Positions 1 through 13,565 of a stretch of 64,000 bases of DNA are shown here, one piece after another (within the stretch, counting starts at the first letter, position 1; every line of letters starts with the position of its first letter). The stretch comes from Aporrectodea caliginosa (taxonomy: Eukaryota; Annelida; Clitellata; Crassiclitellata; Lumbricidae): positions 1,153,501-1,217,500 of the forward strand of contig JACEVL010000020.1 in the NCBI GenBank assembly GCA_020284085.1. Reading direction: 5' to 3'. The notes below the pieces were generated by a model. The model did no database searches. It was not told where the DNA came from and worked only from the letters and a program-made list of their open reading frames with translations. The position numbers were made by a program, and so were the translations under genes.

Positions 1-700
1 CTCCTTCTGTTCTCCTTCCATTCCTTCCTTTTCCTTCCCTTCACTTCCCTTTCCTCCCCTCCTTCCCTTCGCCTTAAGATTTTCTTCCTTCCTCTAGCCT
101 TGGCGTAACCCTTTCCTTCCTGACGCAATTTCCATTTCTGTACTTTTATTAGCCCTTAGACGGTGGTTTGATTCCTGTTTAAGCACGCAACCTTCCAAGG
201 TACAAACCCTTAACTCTACCTTGCCCCTACCCCTATTCCTTCCCTTGCCCTTCCCTTGTATCCCTATCCCCTTCCGTATGTGTTCCCTTCCCTTGTATGT
301 ATGTATCCTTGCCCTTTCCCTATCCCTTCCTCTTGCCCTGTGCCCTTGTATGTATGTATCTTGCCCTTGTCACTGTCCCTTGCCCTATGCCCTTGTATGT
401 ATTTGTGTATGCCCTTGCCCTTGCCCTTGCCAGTGTTTGAAGACTGTTTTATTCCATCTGTGCCCTTGCCATTGCATCTTGAGTTTTGCCAGAAGCCCTT
501 TCCATTTCGATTGCGGTTCCCTTGGGCTTAGGGTCCACCTCTTCCCCATCCCTTTCCCTTCCCTACACTCTCCCTTCTTCCACAGCATCCCCCAATCCTT
601 TTCCACCCCTTCCCTTCACGTCCTTTTCCCTCCCCTCCCCTCTGCATTCGCGTGCGTTGTGTAAGACTTTCTTGTCGTCCCCTCGCGAATGGAAAAGTTT
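1..700. repeat. Pyrimidine-rich low-complexity DNA
   Basis: CCTTC, TTCCC and CCCTTG-type units; a TTGTATGTATGT segment is mixed in at 291-400. Open frames here (Leu/Pro/Cys/Ser-rich) are composition artefacts. Confidence 0.85.
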
Positions 701-2600
701 GGCGTAACATAATTTTGACGTCATGACGCACTTTACGACATTTCTGTACTTTTATTATATTAATAGAGCAAGGATGGGTGGATTTTTGTCAACTAAGCAG
801 GCAACGCTTCCATTGCAAGATTCAAACCACAGGTGTAACTCTACCTGTAATAGGTAATGCCATCTACCATAAACCTATATATAATGCCTTGCATGTAACA
901 ATGCATATGTATATCAGTATGTACGTATGTGTGTATGTATGTATGTGTGCATGTATGTATGTGTGTATATTTTGCCAGTGGCTGGAGACTGTTTTGTTCC
1001 ATCATGGTCTTGCCATGTCATGTTGGGAGCATCTCTGTAGAGTTTTGCAGAATAGAGGCCTTTACGATTACTGTGAATACACGTATACGTGGGCTTAGGA
1101 AGTTAGGGCGACCAGACGGTGAACATGCATGCTAATGGGAATTAACTGGGTATTGGGAAGTCCCATTTTCCGAAACAAACAGCAACGTGGAACCTGTGGA
1201 AGTAGGTAGCTCTCAGTGATTCCAAAAAAGAACCGGAACGCCGTTCCGGTACGTTCCAGGCTCAACCGATCCATGGTAGCAATGTGGTCATATGATCATC
1301 TAGTAAGTCAGTTGGCAATTTCATACAGGATAGCATTATATTCGTGGGTGCTTGATAGTCAATTCGGCTGTGTATACAGATGAGCACGGGTCTAAAAATC
1401 GCGACATGGCTTGGCCCTGGCCGGCCCCATATGTCGAGAGTAAACATGGAAATTACTCCGATGGAATCTCGCAACCAATCAGATGATCAGGGTGATTTTT
1501 GCCTATAGAATTGTTGTTCCCAAAACCACATCCTAATAATTATGGCCTGGTTAAAGCAGTGTCCAATTAAGTTAAATAATTAAAACACAAAACAGTTTAA
1601 TGCTCTGCAATTATTATTTAATCAGTAAACCAATATCTTGTAATTTCGATGACGTCTCATAAATTTAAATAATTAGTTAGTTTTTTTATAATTTGAAGTT
1701 TGTCTAATTTATATAATCAAAAAGTCAGACATTTTGCAATTTGGATTTTCTGGCTCGACGGTCGGACGCATCTACAACAAATCGTAACAAAATCGATTCT
1801 TTAGACAGATATACATTAACAACGTTATATATCACAAGCATGAAATGTAAAGTGATGGGAATTGACATCTGACATACAGAACACACTCCTATCAACTTTA
1901 GTACTATTTAGACAAGTGCTGGATATAATCGAAGCATTCGGGTAACTTAACTTTAAGTGCAAAATTTCGGTCAAATTGCTACGCATGCAAACTATGATAG
2001 AATTTCTACTCAGAGGAGTCGACTTCGCTAAACAATCAAGTCACGCCTGAACGTTGACACAACTTAAAAACCCGAGGTTGCGAACTACTAGTGGTACATG
2101 TTCCATGCATAACTATTATGAATAATAATGAATATCTGTACAGCAAAGTCTGCATTCACACATGCATACATACTAAGATATATAATTATATACAGCCACC
2201 GATAGAACACACAAAGCCATATCTGTGAATATTATGAATAAAGAGACACATACACATTAATATACATAAACCCAACCAAACATGTTTGCATGCTTAGAAA
2301 CACACATATATGCATACACACACATACCCACACGATCATATACACTGTACATACATGCTTACAGTTAGACAGTCATATTCCATTGCATTAGCTATAATAG
2401 TGAATTAATAAGGGATTCACTCATTTCCCACTCTTAGGCTCTTGAGCTGTCTTTACAGCATGCAGAGGCCAGCTATCACATGAATTTTAGGTACTTATAA
2501 CTTCTTTCATCCCACTTTTGGATGCTTACCAGTAGCTTAGCTGATGTAATAACGTGTGGTAAACAAAGCTACCGTAGAAAATAAACTTACACGTGACCTA
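701..2600. other. Gene-free unique or decayed DNA
   Basis: No coding sequence recognised. Contains a (TATG)n stretch at 897-966 and AT-rich sequence with no element ends I can define. Confidence 0.5.
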
Positions 2601-2609
2601 GCAGGTCGT

Positions 2610-2740
2610 TCTGTCCCCCGGACATTCATATCCCAATGGATAACGCTTTACAACATCCGCCTCGTCAGAGCGTTTGATCGCAGGTGCTGCGTTCGATCTC
2701 TTTTTATCGTCAATGTTACAGTCACACCTATCCGAAAGTC
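2610..2740 (+). mobile_element. tRNA-like SINE head (old)
   Basis: CCCAATGGATAACGC resembles a tRNA A-box and GCTGCGTTCGATCTC, about 55 nt later, a B-box, as in tRNA-Arg-derived SINEs. The acceptor stem does not fold, so this is not a tRNA gene. Confidence 0.4.
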
Positions 2741-2782
2741 AGCTCTTAAGACTTACCGATTGTCTCCAATTCGAAAGCAATG

Positions 2783-2846
2783 CTAACACTTTAACGACCT
2801 ATAAACCGAAAGTGGGAAACCAAGCAGATCGTCGTTAAAGTGTTAA
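2783..2846. mobile_element. TTAA-type miniature palindromic element, copy 1
   Basis: CACTTTAACGAC...GTCGTTAAAGTG inverted ends flanked by CTAA and TTAA; the body contains the reverse complement of GGTTTCCCA seen in the other copies. Confidence 0.7.
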
Positions 2847-2849
2847 AGG

Positions 2850-5150
2850 TTATATGGCCAGCGTACAATTTCTATATTTCGCAATGTTGTCCGCTGGCAG
2901 ACATGTGCACAGTGAACCTAAGGCAAATAGAGTCGGGGTATAGTATTTGAACCGTCCGTGGAATATAACCCCAATTATTGGCGCCCAATCAGTTTCCATG
3001 GAAAATTAATACCAAAGCAATTTTGAATGCTAAAATGATTTCTCAACATTGGATTGTTGTGTTATGAACTTCACAACATGAATCACAATTCCACGTCATG
3101 GATCACTTTTCTTATGAGAATATATCTGTAGTTGCGTGCAAAGAACTGTCAACTTTCCCGCTAACAATGTTTAGCTGTCTTCGTATATTTAACCATTTAA
3201 GTCGTTGCATTCATCACCGTCATCCACGTAATTATTAAAGAAATATGCAAAGTTGTTAACTTGTTTGACTTTTTAGTATAAAAGAGTTGTGCGTATGACA
3301 AGGAAATTGTCTTACTCTGGAAAACCAGGAGCATGACAAGGCAGAGGAAAATGACTTTCTTCATCTGAAATTTAACAGTTCATGCATTTATATTTAAAAT
3401 CGTTCCTAATCACTTTGAGTGTTGAAGCAATAGACCTTGAAGACAACCATTCCACAAGAAAACTCTCTATGGAGAAAGACGTAGAGATAGAGATATAGCC
3501 AGAAATAGAGACGGAGGTAGAAAGACATGTAGAGTAAGAGATAGGTACACATGATAGGATAACGGAAGAGAAAGCCGTAGGAATAGAGCTCGGTGTATAT
3601 GTAGAGAAACAAGGCACATGCCTATCGACTGCCTTACCGACTTGCTATCGACTTCTCAGGTAACCATATAGAGATGTCTATTAGCTACCTAGCAATATTA
3701 GAAAGCATTTCAATGCATACTGTACTGACCGTGCCGTCATTACCGCGGTCATTATACGTGGGACCCATATTGGCTGTATATGAGTGCAATATGGGAATAT
3801 GGGTCTTATAATTATGGGCTCCGATTATTTTGGGCAAGCTGACAGGGGAGAGGCCGATGATTGTGAAATGTGAATGTGAATTTACGAAAGGTTACAGACG
3901 TATTTGAGTGTTTATAAAAGCAATAGGTCCTGCTACTAAGTCCAAGGCTTCACTGCAGTGCTTGCTCAGCCAGCAATACATTGTGTATGGACAAATAGCA
4001 ATCAGCAGCAGTTTAGCAGTTTAAGAAGCTTGCCTGTACGAAGAGACGCCATTTTCGATGAAACAAATGCGTGACATCAGGTAACGTGACAAGCATCTGA
4101 GTGGTGGTATAGTATGTATATGCCTATAGCTAGTTAAGTAGTAAGTAGATGGGTAGACGAAGCTAGTAAGGTAGTAAGTAGAGAACTTGTGATATGATAT
4201 CGATTGAGTGTTAGACTGTTGTAGTGTGGCACTGTGACTCGTATTTTATAGGTTCATCTGTCTTGCTGTTGATGTCTTCGTCAAAAATCGAAACTCGGAG
4301 ACTGCGATTTAAGCAATAAGCAAAATATTAAGTGAACAAAGTCGCTAGCAGTCGATAAGTTAGCGACTGGTCTCGACTTGAGGGCTTAGCGACTGCAGCG
4401 GATACTACTGTATTATATATAGCATGCATATTGTTTCAAAAGACCCCATATTTGATCATGCAGTTCTAGCAGACTGAAAGGGCTTCTGACCAGTGGCGTA
4501 AATCATTGGGGACAGAGGGGGACTGTTTTGACTGAGGCTGGTCTGTCCCTTCCAAAAATATGCAAAACTTTGGCCGCCAAATAATATCTCCCCAAAGTTT
4601 TGTATAGATTTTCGTCTCTGCTTCTGACTAAATCATGTTTTAAAGGCGCTATATAAATGCCCTGCTGTTGACATCAACCATACATAGAAAAAATGTCTTG
4701 TTTTAGTTTTTAATTTCTCAGCGTCGCCTTCAGCAGAAAATTCTGTTATGAAGTAATAAGGTTTATTTAATCAACCCGCTTAGAGTTGTATCTTTCAACG
4801 TTCAGTATTTTAAAATTCTTATAAACTGAAGCTTTCATATTCACTCGTCATTCTACCTTAGTACCTGAGTCTGTTCTAGCGACCCCTAACATCTTACCAT
4901 AACTATTTGCAGACTCTTCTAACTTCTTCGGCTGTGTAGCAGTTGACGATACAACGGCTGGAACTTCTGAAGCTGAACACACTTAACATTGACCTCTCGC
5001 CGATATTTATACCGTAAAGATCAATTTAATAATTCTTTATTATTTGATTCATTACCCATATAGCGTCTCATAAAACGTCTAATATGAGATCTTTCGTCAG
5101 TTATCTATCAGACGATTGCCAATTAAGACCTTTGATGTCTTTGTACTTGA
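2850..5150. other. Gene-free DNA
   Basis: No gene recognised. CAGTGGCGTAAAT near 4492 resembles one end of the hAT-type elements of this window, and GGCGCTATATAAAT near 4645 resembles the shared LINE/SINE 3' end. A purine-rich stretch (3455-3610) gives spurious open frames. Confidence 0.4.
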
Positions 5151-5520
5151 ACAAAGAGCCAAGTAATCCAGGCAACAGTTCTTACTTTACCTTGCGTTGT
5201 TACACGTTGTATACCCAAACCTTACCTTACATTACATTACCTAACCTCATTTTACCTTATTCATACACTACAGGGTTGCCTTCCATTGCCCTACCTTTGA
5301 ACTTCCCCATACTTTACTATAACTTGCCTTATCCTTACCCCCACTCCACCTTTCCTTACCTTTACCCCACCAAGCCTTACGAAAAAGTTCTTTTGGCTTG
5401 CGTACCTTGCCATCGTGCCTTTATTAATTAAATATTATACTTTGGTTCCAGAATTGTGTGGGTGATAATACCGACTGTTGTTAATGCATACTTGGAGAAA
5501 CAGCTAATTTTCATTTTAGA
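5150..5520 (+). mobile_element. Repeat family E, plus-oriented copy
   Basis: A TTACCTTACC-rich core followed by CCAGAATTGTGTG and GGAGAAACAGCT. The same order occurs inverted at 8620-9010. Confidence 0.65.
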
Positions 5521-5788
5521 GATTGTTGCAATATTTCCAGGTGGCTGCAGATTGTAATTACTTTTAATTATTGTCCCTTCGCCGCATGTCTATATGGTTC
5601 CTATGTGGTAGATTATTGCAGTCTTTCCAGGTGGCTGAGTATAAGTATTTTATCGGTTATTATTGATCCGCCATGTTTCTAGTTTAAAAAAGTTTCGAAT
5701 GTCAGTCATTTGCTGGTCGACCTGCAGCTCGGCCAATAGGGCGGAAGGGTATGAAGCACCAGCTGAACCACAGCATCGTAAAGTGATA

Positions 5789-5799
5789 CACACACGCCC

Positions 5800-5845
<46 letters not shown>

Positions 5846-5940
5846 ACACACAACACACATACACACACACACACAACTCATGTATACACATATACGTCTC
5901 ACACACACACGCACATGCGCACACACTAACACACGCACAC
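5789..5940 (+). repeat. (CA)n microsatellite
   Basis: Long, partly interrupted CA repeat. Confidence 0.95.
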
Positions 5941-6257
5941 TAACGCAGTGCACACCAATCAGAGGCGTGTGTATGAGTGTGTATACGTGATTATGTATGT
6001 ATCCAAGCATTCATGTAAACTCGCTACGGTATATGCCCACTATAATTGTGATGATATTGCACGACATGATATGACTACATTTACGACGTAGACGTCTGCA
6101 CTCTGCAGCCAGTCATTAGCAATAATCAAGACATATCCGCTGACGCCCAATATCCTACGAGAAGCACAGATAACAAAAGGGAATCATTATAATCGGATCC
6201 AACTTGCTCTTATCATTCATCGCTCATCTTCGCTCATCTCTTTCAGTGTTCCGTATA

Positions 6258-7192
6258 CACTGTGTCCGGGGGGAAAAGGGACTCCTTCTGGTATCATGAA
6301 AATAAACTAGTAAATATTCATCGATTTTTAAAATTCCAAAACCATTTTAATCCTGACATAATTAGCTAACATTTGTTAAAATAACAACGGTTTCGGTCAT
6401 CCAATAATGACGTTATAATGACGTCATTTGCATCAAAATTTAAGTGTTAAATATGGCAGAAAAATCACCTAAAACTTTCAATATTATTTTTAGATGTCCT
6501 TTATCAATTATAAATTTTAGTTTAATTTGATGTTTATAATATTTGAATAATATCAGACTACAGGGTGTGCTCAAAGTGTTCGCCTTCGGCCTTAGCAAAA
6601 GCTTCAAGTCACGCGCGACGTTGCCCAATAGCAGCACCAATAACCAGCCGATCAAATTCCTCCCAAGCATCAGCGATTCGCCCACAGGGTCCTGCAATGT
6701 CCCTGCTCTTTGTCCTGTAAACCTTCTCTTGCATTATTCCCCGTATCTTGTAATCAACCGGATTTAAGTCCAGGCTGTTTTGCGGTCAAACATTAGGAGG
6801 TGTGATATCCAGAGTCTCCTTCGTCGGCAGTTCAACAGTTTCAAGAGCGCGGTGAGCTGTAGCGCCATCTTAAAATGTGTAATAAAACGAATATTCCCGG
6901 ATATCAGGCCGTAATTTTTCCGACAGCAAACAATCTCCATTTAGTTTCGCAACTGGTCCTGTGAAATGGATTTGCTTTTTCACCAATAGCCGATGCACCA
7001 ATTTCTTTTCATCCTTAACACGTGAATTTTGATGCAGATGACGTCATTATTGTATAACATGAACTTGTAGATTTTAATAAGTGTTAGCTATTTATGCCAG
7101 GATTACAGTGGTTTTGGAATTTTGAAAATCGATGAATATTTACTATTTTATTTTCATATTACCATAAAGGGTCCCTTTTTTCCGGACACAGT
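6258..7192 (-). mobile_element. Tc1/mariner-type element with long terminal inverted repeats
   Basis: Ends CACTGTGTCCGG...CCGGACACAGT, flanked by TA. The inverted repeats match over about 130 bp (both contain AGTAAATATTCATCGATTTT). A decayed transposase lies inside. Confidence 0.85.
6545..6885 (-). pseudogene. Mariner-like transposase C-terminal part, disabled
   Basis: Conceptual reading DGATAHRALETVELP, then NSLDLNPVDYKIRGIMQEKVY and IADAWEEFDRL, the second and third catalytic regions of a DDE transposase. TAA replaces the codon before DGA, a TGA falls before PQNSLDLNP, and TGA ends the reading after GQRRA. Confidence 0.8.
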
Positions 7193-7624
7193 TACATCCA
7201 CCTTCGATCTCACGATAAGCCTCCTTTCAGACTCATTCCATCGTTCACCGTTCCTTCCGCTTCGCCTTTGTCTCCCTCTCTCTCCCACCGCCCTCTCCCA
7301 TAATTATCCCACATACAGTCACACAATTTGAGCGTCTTCCTTTTGCACTAGTAGGCCTACTATAGTCCCTCGATCAGACATCTATCTGGGTCGTTTAGCG
7401 TTCACAGTCTTAAACGAATATTGTTTCAGATGCGCGGGTTGACAGACAAAATTAATCATAGAAATATTTGCAATTATAGAGTCTCTCGATCAGCCTACAA
7501 TTCAACAACCGTCATAAACACCACCCAGTTGTGTGTATTAAAGACAAGAAACACGAGAGAAACGATAATAATTAATAATCGAATCCGTCGTATACACGTC
7601 ACCCTTGATACTCCTCTAGCACCT

Positions 7625-7930
7625 TTCTGCTTCTTTTGGCCTGGTGGAAAAACCTCTTGTATGGCTTCTCTTTGTCTTATCTGAGTGCACCAATTCTGTT
7701 GTCGTTGGCACTTCCAGATATGTCTGGGTTCCTGCCTCCTGGTATACCTCTCAGGGTTCGTTTCTGGGACCATTGCTTTGTATTATTTATACGTTCGGCA
7801 TAGGGCCATTGCTGACATCCTGTGGTCACTTTCATCAGCTTTATGCTGGTGATGTTCAGGCGTATACCCACTGCCTCTTGACAGTGCTCTGACAGTGTTT
7901 CAGCAAATGTGTGATGCTGTGGATGCTCAG
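7625..7930 (+). pseudogene. LINE reverse-transcriptase fragment (CR1/L2-like)
   Basis: VVVGTSRYVWVPASWYTSQGSFLGPLLCIIYTFGIGPLLTSCG then HQLYAGDVQAYTHC. GSFLGPLL and the YADD-box region identify the family of 47441-49005. The box reads YAGD. Confidence 0.8.
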
Positions 7931-7934
7931 GTAG

Positions 7935-8620
7935 GCTGAGAAGGTTATTTGAAGGGGGCTAATAGTGTTCAAATTAATTAGATGCATATAAATGAAATCA
8001 ACTAGAACAATCCTTAGCATGTCATAAAACGAAGTTAACAAAGACCATAAAACAATTGCCAAGAGATTTGAAGAGTGCCATTTTTGGCATTTATAATTTC
8101 TAAATCTGTAAAAAAAACAAAAAACAAAAATTGCGGTTTGTAAAAAATAAAGAACTCCAAAAAACCAAAACCAAAAAGGTGTGCCTTTAACATGCCTATG
8201 TACTTACTCAGACTGCTATATGTTATATAGCTTCCCAACGTCTTAGCTGTGGTTAAGCTGGTGCACTTCTGACCTTTCCACCGTATAGGACGAGCATTTC
8301 GACGAGTACATGTGTATACGACACGCATTCGGAACTTTTGAAACCCGACACATCACGAAAAGGATCGATAATCAAATTTTATTAAAATCAGCCATCTGGA
8401 AATAATATTGCAATAATTTCTAAAATGAGATCAAAATTTATTTCGCTTGGTTGACAAGAATACTTCGTCGATTTTAATTTAACAGAGATGGTTTGATTAG
8501 ATCGGCCGCATTCCGTAGAGATGACGTTTTAATTGCTGCACCTTAGAAAGCTAAAATTTCAAAGCTACCGTTTATTTAGGACACAAGTAGGCTGGCGCCA
8601 TGCGGTAAGGTAAAGTTGTG
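7935..8620. other. AT-rich DNA with no recognised feature
   Basis: No coding or element ends identified. Confidence 0.4.
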
Positions 8621-9010
8621 TTACATGTAAGCGAGCTGTTTCTCTAAGTACGTAGTCGGCCGAATTACTCACACAATTCTGGAGCATTAGTAAAATCTTC
8701 CCTTATGGAACGTTTACACGTTAGGCATTGTAAGATAAGCTAAAAAGAACAGTAGGTAAGGTTAGGCAAGGTTAGATTAAAACTAAGATGAAGAAAGGTA
8801 AATTATGGTAGGGTAAAGATAAATAAAGGTGGAGTAGCGTAAAGATGAGGCAAGTATTAGATGAGGCAAGTAATATAATGGTAAAGTAGGGTAAAACAAA
8901 GGTAGGCATTGTAAAGTAAGGTAAATGTTAGTAAGTAAGTATTGATTTTAATACACCATCCACAAACGCACAGTTGGACATCAATAGCATATGTAATGTA
9001 AGGCTATGTT
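8620..9010 (-). mobile_element. Repeat family E, inverted copy
   Basis: GGTAAGG/GGTAAAG-rich core with CACACAATTCTGG and AGCTGTTTCTCTAAGT flanks, the reverse complement of 5150-5520. Confidence 0.65.
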
Positions 9011-9238
9011 TACACGGTAAGCATTGTATGCAGGGTGAAACGAGGCAAGGTTAGGACAGAGCAGGTCTCTGGATTACTCAGCTGTTTGTGCAAGAAAACA
9101 AAGACATTAAAGGCCTTCATTAGAAATCGTCTGACAGATAACTGTTGAAACGTTGCAAATTGAAACGTTTTATGACACGTATGTCGGTAATGAATCAAGT
9201 AGTAAAGAATTATTAAATTGGTCTTTACGGTATACTAC

Positions 9239-9664
<426 letters not shown>

Positions 9665-9834
9665 GCAGTCAACTTAAGGAACCTGTCACATGCAACTGTT
9701 GTGCTCTCTCAAATACATTGTACATTTTATCTCCGTGGTCTATACTGTCACCTAGAACACAAAGTAACTGTTAATAGTATGTTGCAGACCCCGTCCGGCC
9801 CATTGTGCACCTACATTCTCTACTATACATGTAT

Positions 9835-10022
9835 GTAACGGTGATATTGTAACCACAAATCTTCACGTCGGTACGGGTAAAACCGGGTATACCCGTACCC
9901 GTGATGACCCTACCCGTACCCGACCCGTGAAATACTGAAATTCGTACCCGACCCGTACCCGATCCGCGGGTACGGGTCAGGTACGGGTAAACCCACGGGT
10001 ACGGGTATACCCGCAGACCCCT
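9835..10022 (+). mobile_element. hAT-type end with GGGTACGGGTA hairpins (partial copy of 58537-59295)
   Basis: GGTACGGGTAAAACCGGGTA through CCCGCAGACCCCTA matches the right end of the element at 58537-59295. No left end is found. Confidence 0.75.
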
Positions 10023-10389
10023 AGTGCATGGACAGACGAAAGAGGAGGATGAGCAAACTGACGGAGATTAAGGGAGATAAAGGGGAGGACGTAGACATAG
10101 TTTGGTGTACGGTCGCTATTGGAGAACGTGTACGTTGACAGTTACATTTATTTCTATGTATCGCTTGATCAAACAACTGAATCTATCTGAAAGGTCCGCG
10201 GAAAACCAGGTTGTACCGTATGGATCTATACTGAGCGGGGATTGGAATCATGATTGGGATGTAAAGAAGAACCTTCGAAAGAAAAACAGAATTAAGTAAA
10301 ATTGGTAGGCTAGGTGAATCTGGAAAGTTCAATACTCTAGCAGCGCACCCAATTAGAGCGCAACATCGTCTTCGATTTATCCTGGGGTC

Positions 10390-10444
10390 AACTATAGCAC
10401 GAATTGTCACCCAGTCACCCAAGTGACACTTCGTGCTATAGTTT
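10390..10444. repeat. Perfect-stem hairpin
   Basis: AACTATAGCACGAA and its reverse complement TTCGTGCTATAGTT, extended by TGTCAC/GTGACA with one mismatch, around a loop of about 12 nt. Confidence 0.8.
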
Positions 10445-10529
10445 CTCAGCTTCACATTCAATGTCATGTAAATCGTCGAAATTTCTCAACGAAATACAAA
10501 AACCGTTACAGGTATATACTATATAGGCC

Positions 10530-10822
10530 CTACAGGTATGAGGAGGGGGTATAGAGTAATGGCTAACACTCTGGCCCAAAGAGCAGAAGATCAGCACGGA
10601 CGCGGGATCGCTCCCCACTACACTCCCAAAGGTCAACTCATTCGCCAGATGGCGCTGGTAAAATGATCAGTAGGACGTGATGGGCGCCTTGCATGGCTGC
10701 CAGACAGTTTAATTTGACTCCTCTAATAGCTTGTGATCATCCGTCAATGCTATAAATTGTAATCATACTGCGGTGTCAGTTTGAATTGTAATTAACGAAG
10801 GTTATTATTGTTATCATCATCA
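10530..10822 (+). mobile_element. SINE family A copy 1
   Basis: tRNA-like head (GAGTAATGGCTAACACTCTG, B-box GACGCGGGATCGCTCC), body TAAAATGATCAGTAGGACGT, GGGCGCCTTGCATGGCTGCC, and tail GTCAGTTTGAATTGTAATTA then TTATTATTG. Confidence 0.8.
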
Positions 10823-10852
10823 TCGCGGTCCATGGGCTCAGTGCCCGTTGGT

Positions 10853-12294
10853 TAGACCTGGGAGTCGACCCCAATAAGTCGACCCCAGTCGACTTGGGCA
10901 TCCGAAGTCGAGTCGAGTCGTTTCTGCTTAGCGCAACTGACCCCCAAGTCGAATTTGTACAGAAAAGTGACCTCAAGTTGTTTTCTACACAAGTCGACTT
11001 AAACCGACTTGGGACACACAAAAATCAAAATTTATCTCGCCACACTAATGATATTGAGGCCACGATGGCTTTGAAGCAGTTGTATAGTGTTTTTAGTGTG
11101 AACAAGCGTTTTTAAGACCTATTGTGTGTTAGGGTTGTGTCATGACAATACACCTGTATATATCTGTATAAACATGATCTAGTTGAGCGGGCGGTTAGCG
11201 CCGCTTGTCATACTTAAACATTGACTGAATATAGCTTGTACTGACCACGTGCGAATAGCGCGGGAAAGGTCACAAATTGCTGATTACAGTCGATTTGAAT
11301 AATGCAGTTGTCTTAATACAGTGGATAGAGCTGTATATTGAGAGTGAAGTGTTAAGAAATATAGTTGATTTATGTTGACGATGTACACTGAATTGAAGTG
11401 TTGAAGATAAAAGTTGATTTTCATCTCATTTGAAGGAGTAAGAAGGAATATTCAAAAACGCAGAACGGTACTGCGATATTGTATTTATCGACGCCGGTTG
11501 CAGTTACTTAGGCCTACTCATTTTTATCGGTGTCGATTTATCTATATCATGAGTTATAATATGTTAAAGCGTCACAAGTACGTTTCATAAAACTGGTGAA
11601 TCGAAATGTTAATATAAATGTTAGCACGTCTGCCTTATCAAGAGCTGAACGCGCGCAAATCAATGAACTTTTAGTCGTCAGTGAATTCGACCCAAAGAAA
11701 TCTGGATCTCATACTAATCAATCGATCGTTTGGCGCAACTTTGGTGCACTGCATTAGTCGTTTGCAGACGGGAAAACTGTTGTATTAGACAATGATCGAC
11801 TTTATTGTCGGTGAGTGGTAGTACTGTGGAATGATACGCATGCATTGCTATTTCAATAACGTTAGTGGCCAAATAATTATGACAACAGAATTAAACTGTG
11901 TCATTATAACACACCATTCAGTGCAACCAGTCCGCGGTCCGCTGCAGATTCTTCTGTTAACCCATTTAAGCATTACGAAATTGTTCAAGAACGAACACAA
12001 ACAGCTTAAAATAAGCCTAATAAGCAATTTTATTCATCAGGTGTTGAGATCTCATTACTCATTAGTATAAGAAATTAATGCTTGCTAGGCAAATTGGCAT
12101 GACATTTTTGTATTATTAGCCGTACGTAATCGTAATTACCATGTCAGAAGTCGACTTTAAGTCGGAAGTTGGTTGTTTTTCTGCCAAGTCGGGTCAAGTC
12201 GTTTTGACTCCAAGTTGTCGACTTCAAGTCGACCTCAAGTCACTTTAGGGTCAAGTGGGGTCAGATTGGCTGACCAAAGTGACTCCCAGGCCTA
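10853..12294. mobile_element. hAT element (TAG...CTA) inserted in the LINE
   Basis: Ends TAGACCTGGGAGTC and GACTCCCAGGCCTA, flanked by perfect 8-bp duplication CCGTTGGT (10845-10852 and 12295-12302). GTCGACTT/AAGTCGAC-rich subterminal repeats at both ends. No transposase visible. Confidence 0.88.
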
Positions 12295-12873
12295 CCGTTG
12301 GTGTCAATAGCATGTTTCACCATCCATCGCCATTTGTCTCTCTCCTGCGCCATTCTGCTAAGTTTGTGGATTTCCAGTTCACACCAGTTCGTGACGTCAT
12401 CCAGCCATTCCCTGCACGGCCTTCCCCTAACCCACTTTCCGTCCGTCATCCAGAAGATGACCTGTTTGATGAGTCTGCCGTTTCCCATTCTGCACACATG
12501 TCCAAAGAAGTTTAGTTTTCTCTCCATTTAGGCTATCATTTGCTTGATATTTTTTTGTGTTTCCCACTCTCGCGCGCACCTCCACGTTTGTTATCTTCTG
12601 CTCCCATCTAATAATAATAATAATAATAATATCTTTTCTTTAACCCTCTAAGGGACAAGATTTTTTTTGGTCTGCAAAATGTTCAAAACTAACACAAATA
12701 CATTGTCTATGGTTCTCCTGTCAACATAATGTAGTTTATTTTGTGCTTAGTAGTACACATTTGCATTATGGTCACTTTTATTTTATGGGACAGATATGTC
12801 CCATTGTCCGTTAGGCAGTAAAAGTACAATTTTGTGCTATGTTGGATTTTTTTGACTAAATGTCAGAATATGA

Positions 12874-13520
12874 TCATGTACCATGTTGCAACGAATTTAA
12901 TTGAACAGATATGATAGATAGATAGTTAGTGTGGAACTTGGTGAAACAGTTACGGTCACTTTTCAAGCATAGATCAACACTACAGGTGGCACACTGAAAT
13001 CTTGACCGGTTATCTTTGTTCCTCTTGTGACTAAGCTTGCATCTCTTCCTGTCGGGCATGATGTGAGGCAAATGATCATGTATCAACACTGGAGACTCCT
13101 TTCTTTGATAGCTCCAGTCGGAAAAGCATTCCTCCTGGAAGTATAAGTGCCTATGAGACCACGAACCACCTGCTGTCTGAACTCTAAATGTGTTACTTTG
13201 ATGTCTGTTGTGAGACTTGTAATTCAAGTAGGCATTCACAACTGCTTTATCCAGGCTATCAAAAATCACTCTGAGATAATACATCGGCATCAAATTCTAT
13301 GTTACATAACAAGAGTTGAGCTGGTCTTCCAGATCAACTCCTCCCACATAATTAATTGTTGCATTCTTTCACCCACGATAGATCGTTGATAACAACCTTC
13401 ACAGCGGAACCTTCTGACGTCTATCTATGGGTTCTGTACCTACGGATGGTTACGAATTGGATATGTAATGGACAGCCTTAGTGTCCATCCACATTAAAAA
13501 GTTCATCTGCTTGTCCGTTG
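12874..13520 (-). pseudogene. piggyBac transposase remnant
   Basis: Conceptual pieces GDIQSLQTTDKQMNFLMWMDTKAV, YVGGVDLEDQLNS, YYLRVIFDSLDKAVVNAYLNYK and a C-terminal Cys-rich domain (RKRCKLSHK, FQCATCSVDLCLKSDRNCFTKFH) follow the order of piggyBac transposases. Stops and frameshifts separate them, and the upstream part is replaced by the (TATG)n array. Confidence 0.8.
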
Positions 13521-13565
13521 TTTGGAGGGACTGAATGTCTCCTCTTGTATGCTTGCAGGCCTTTG

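Noticed and set aside
5084..5431. 115-codon Leu/Pro/Tyr frame
   Set aside because: Lies in the ACCTTACC-rich core of repeat family E, with no conserved content.
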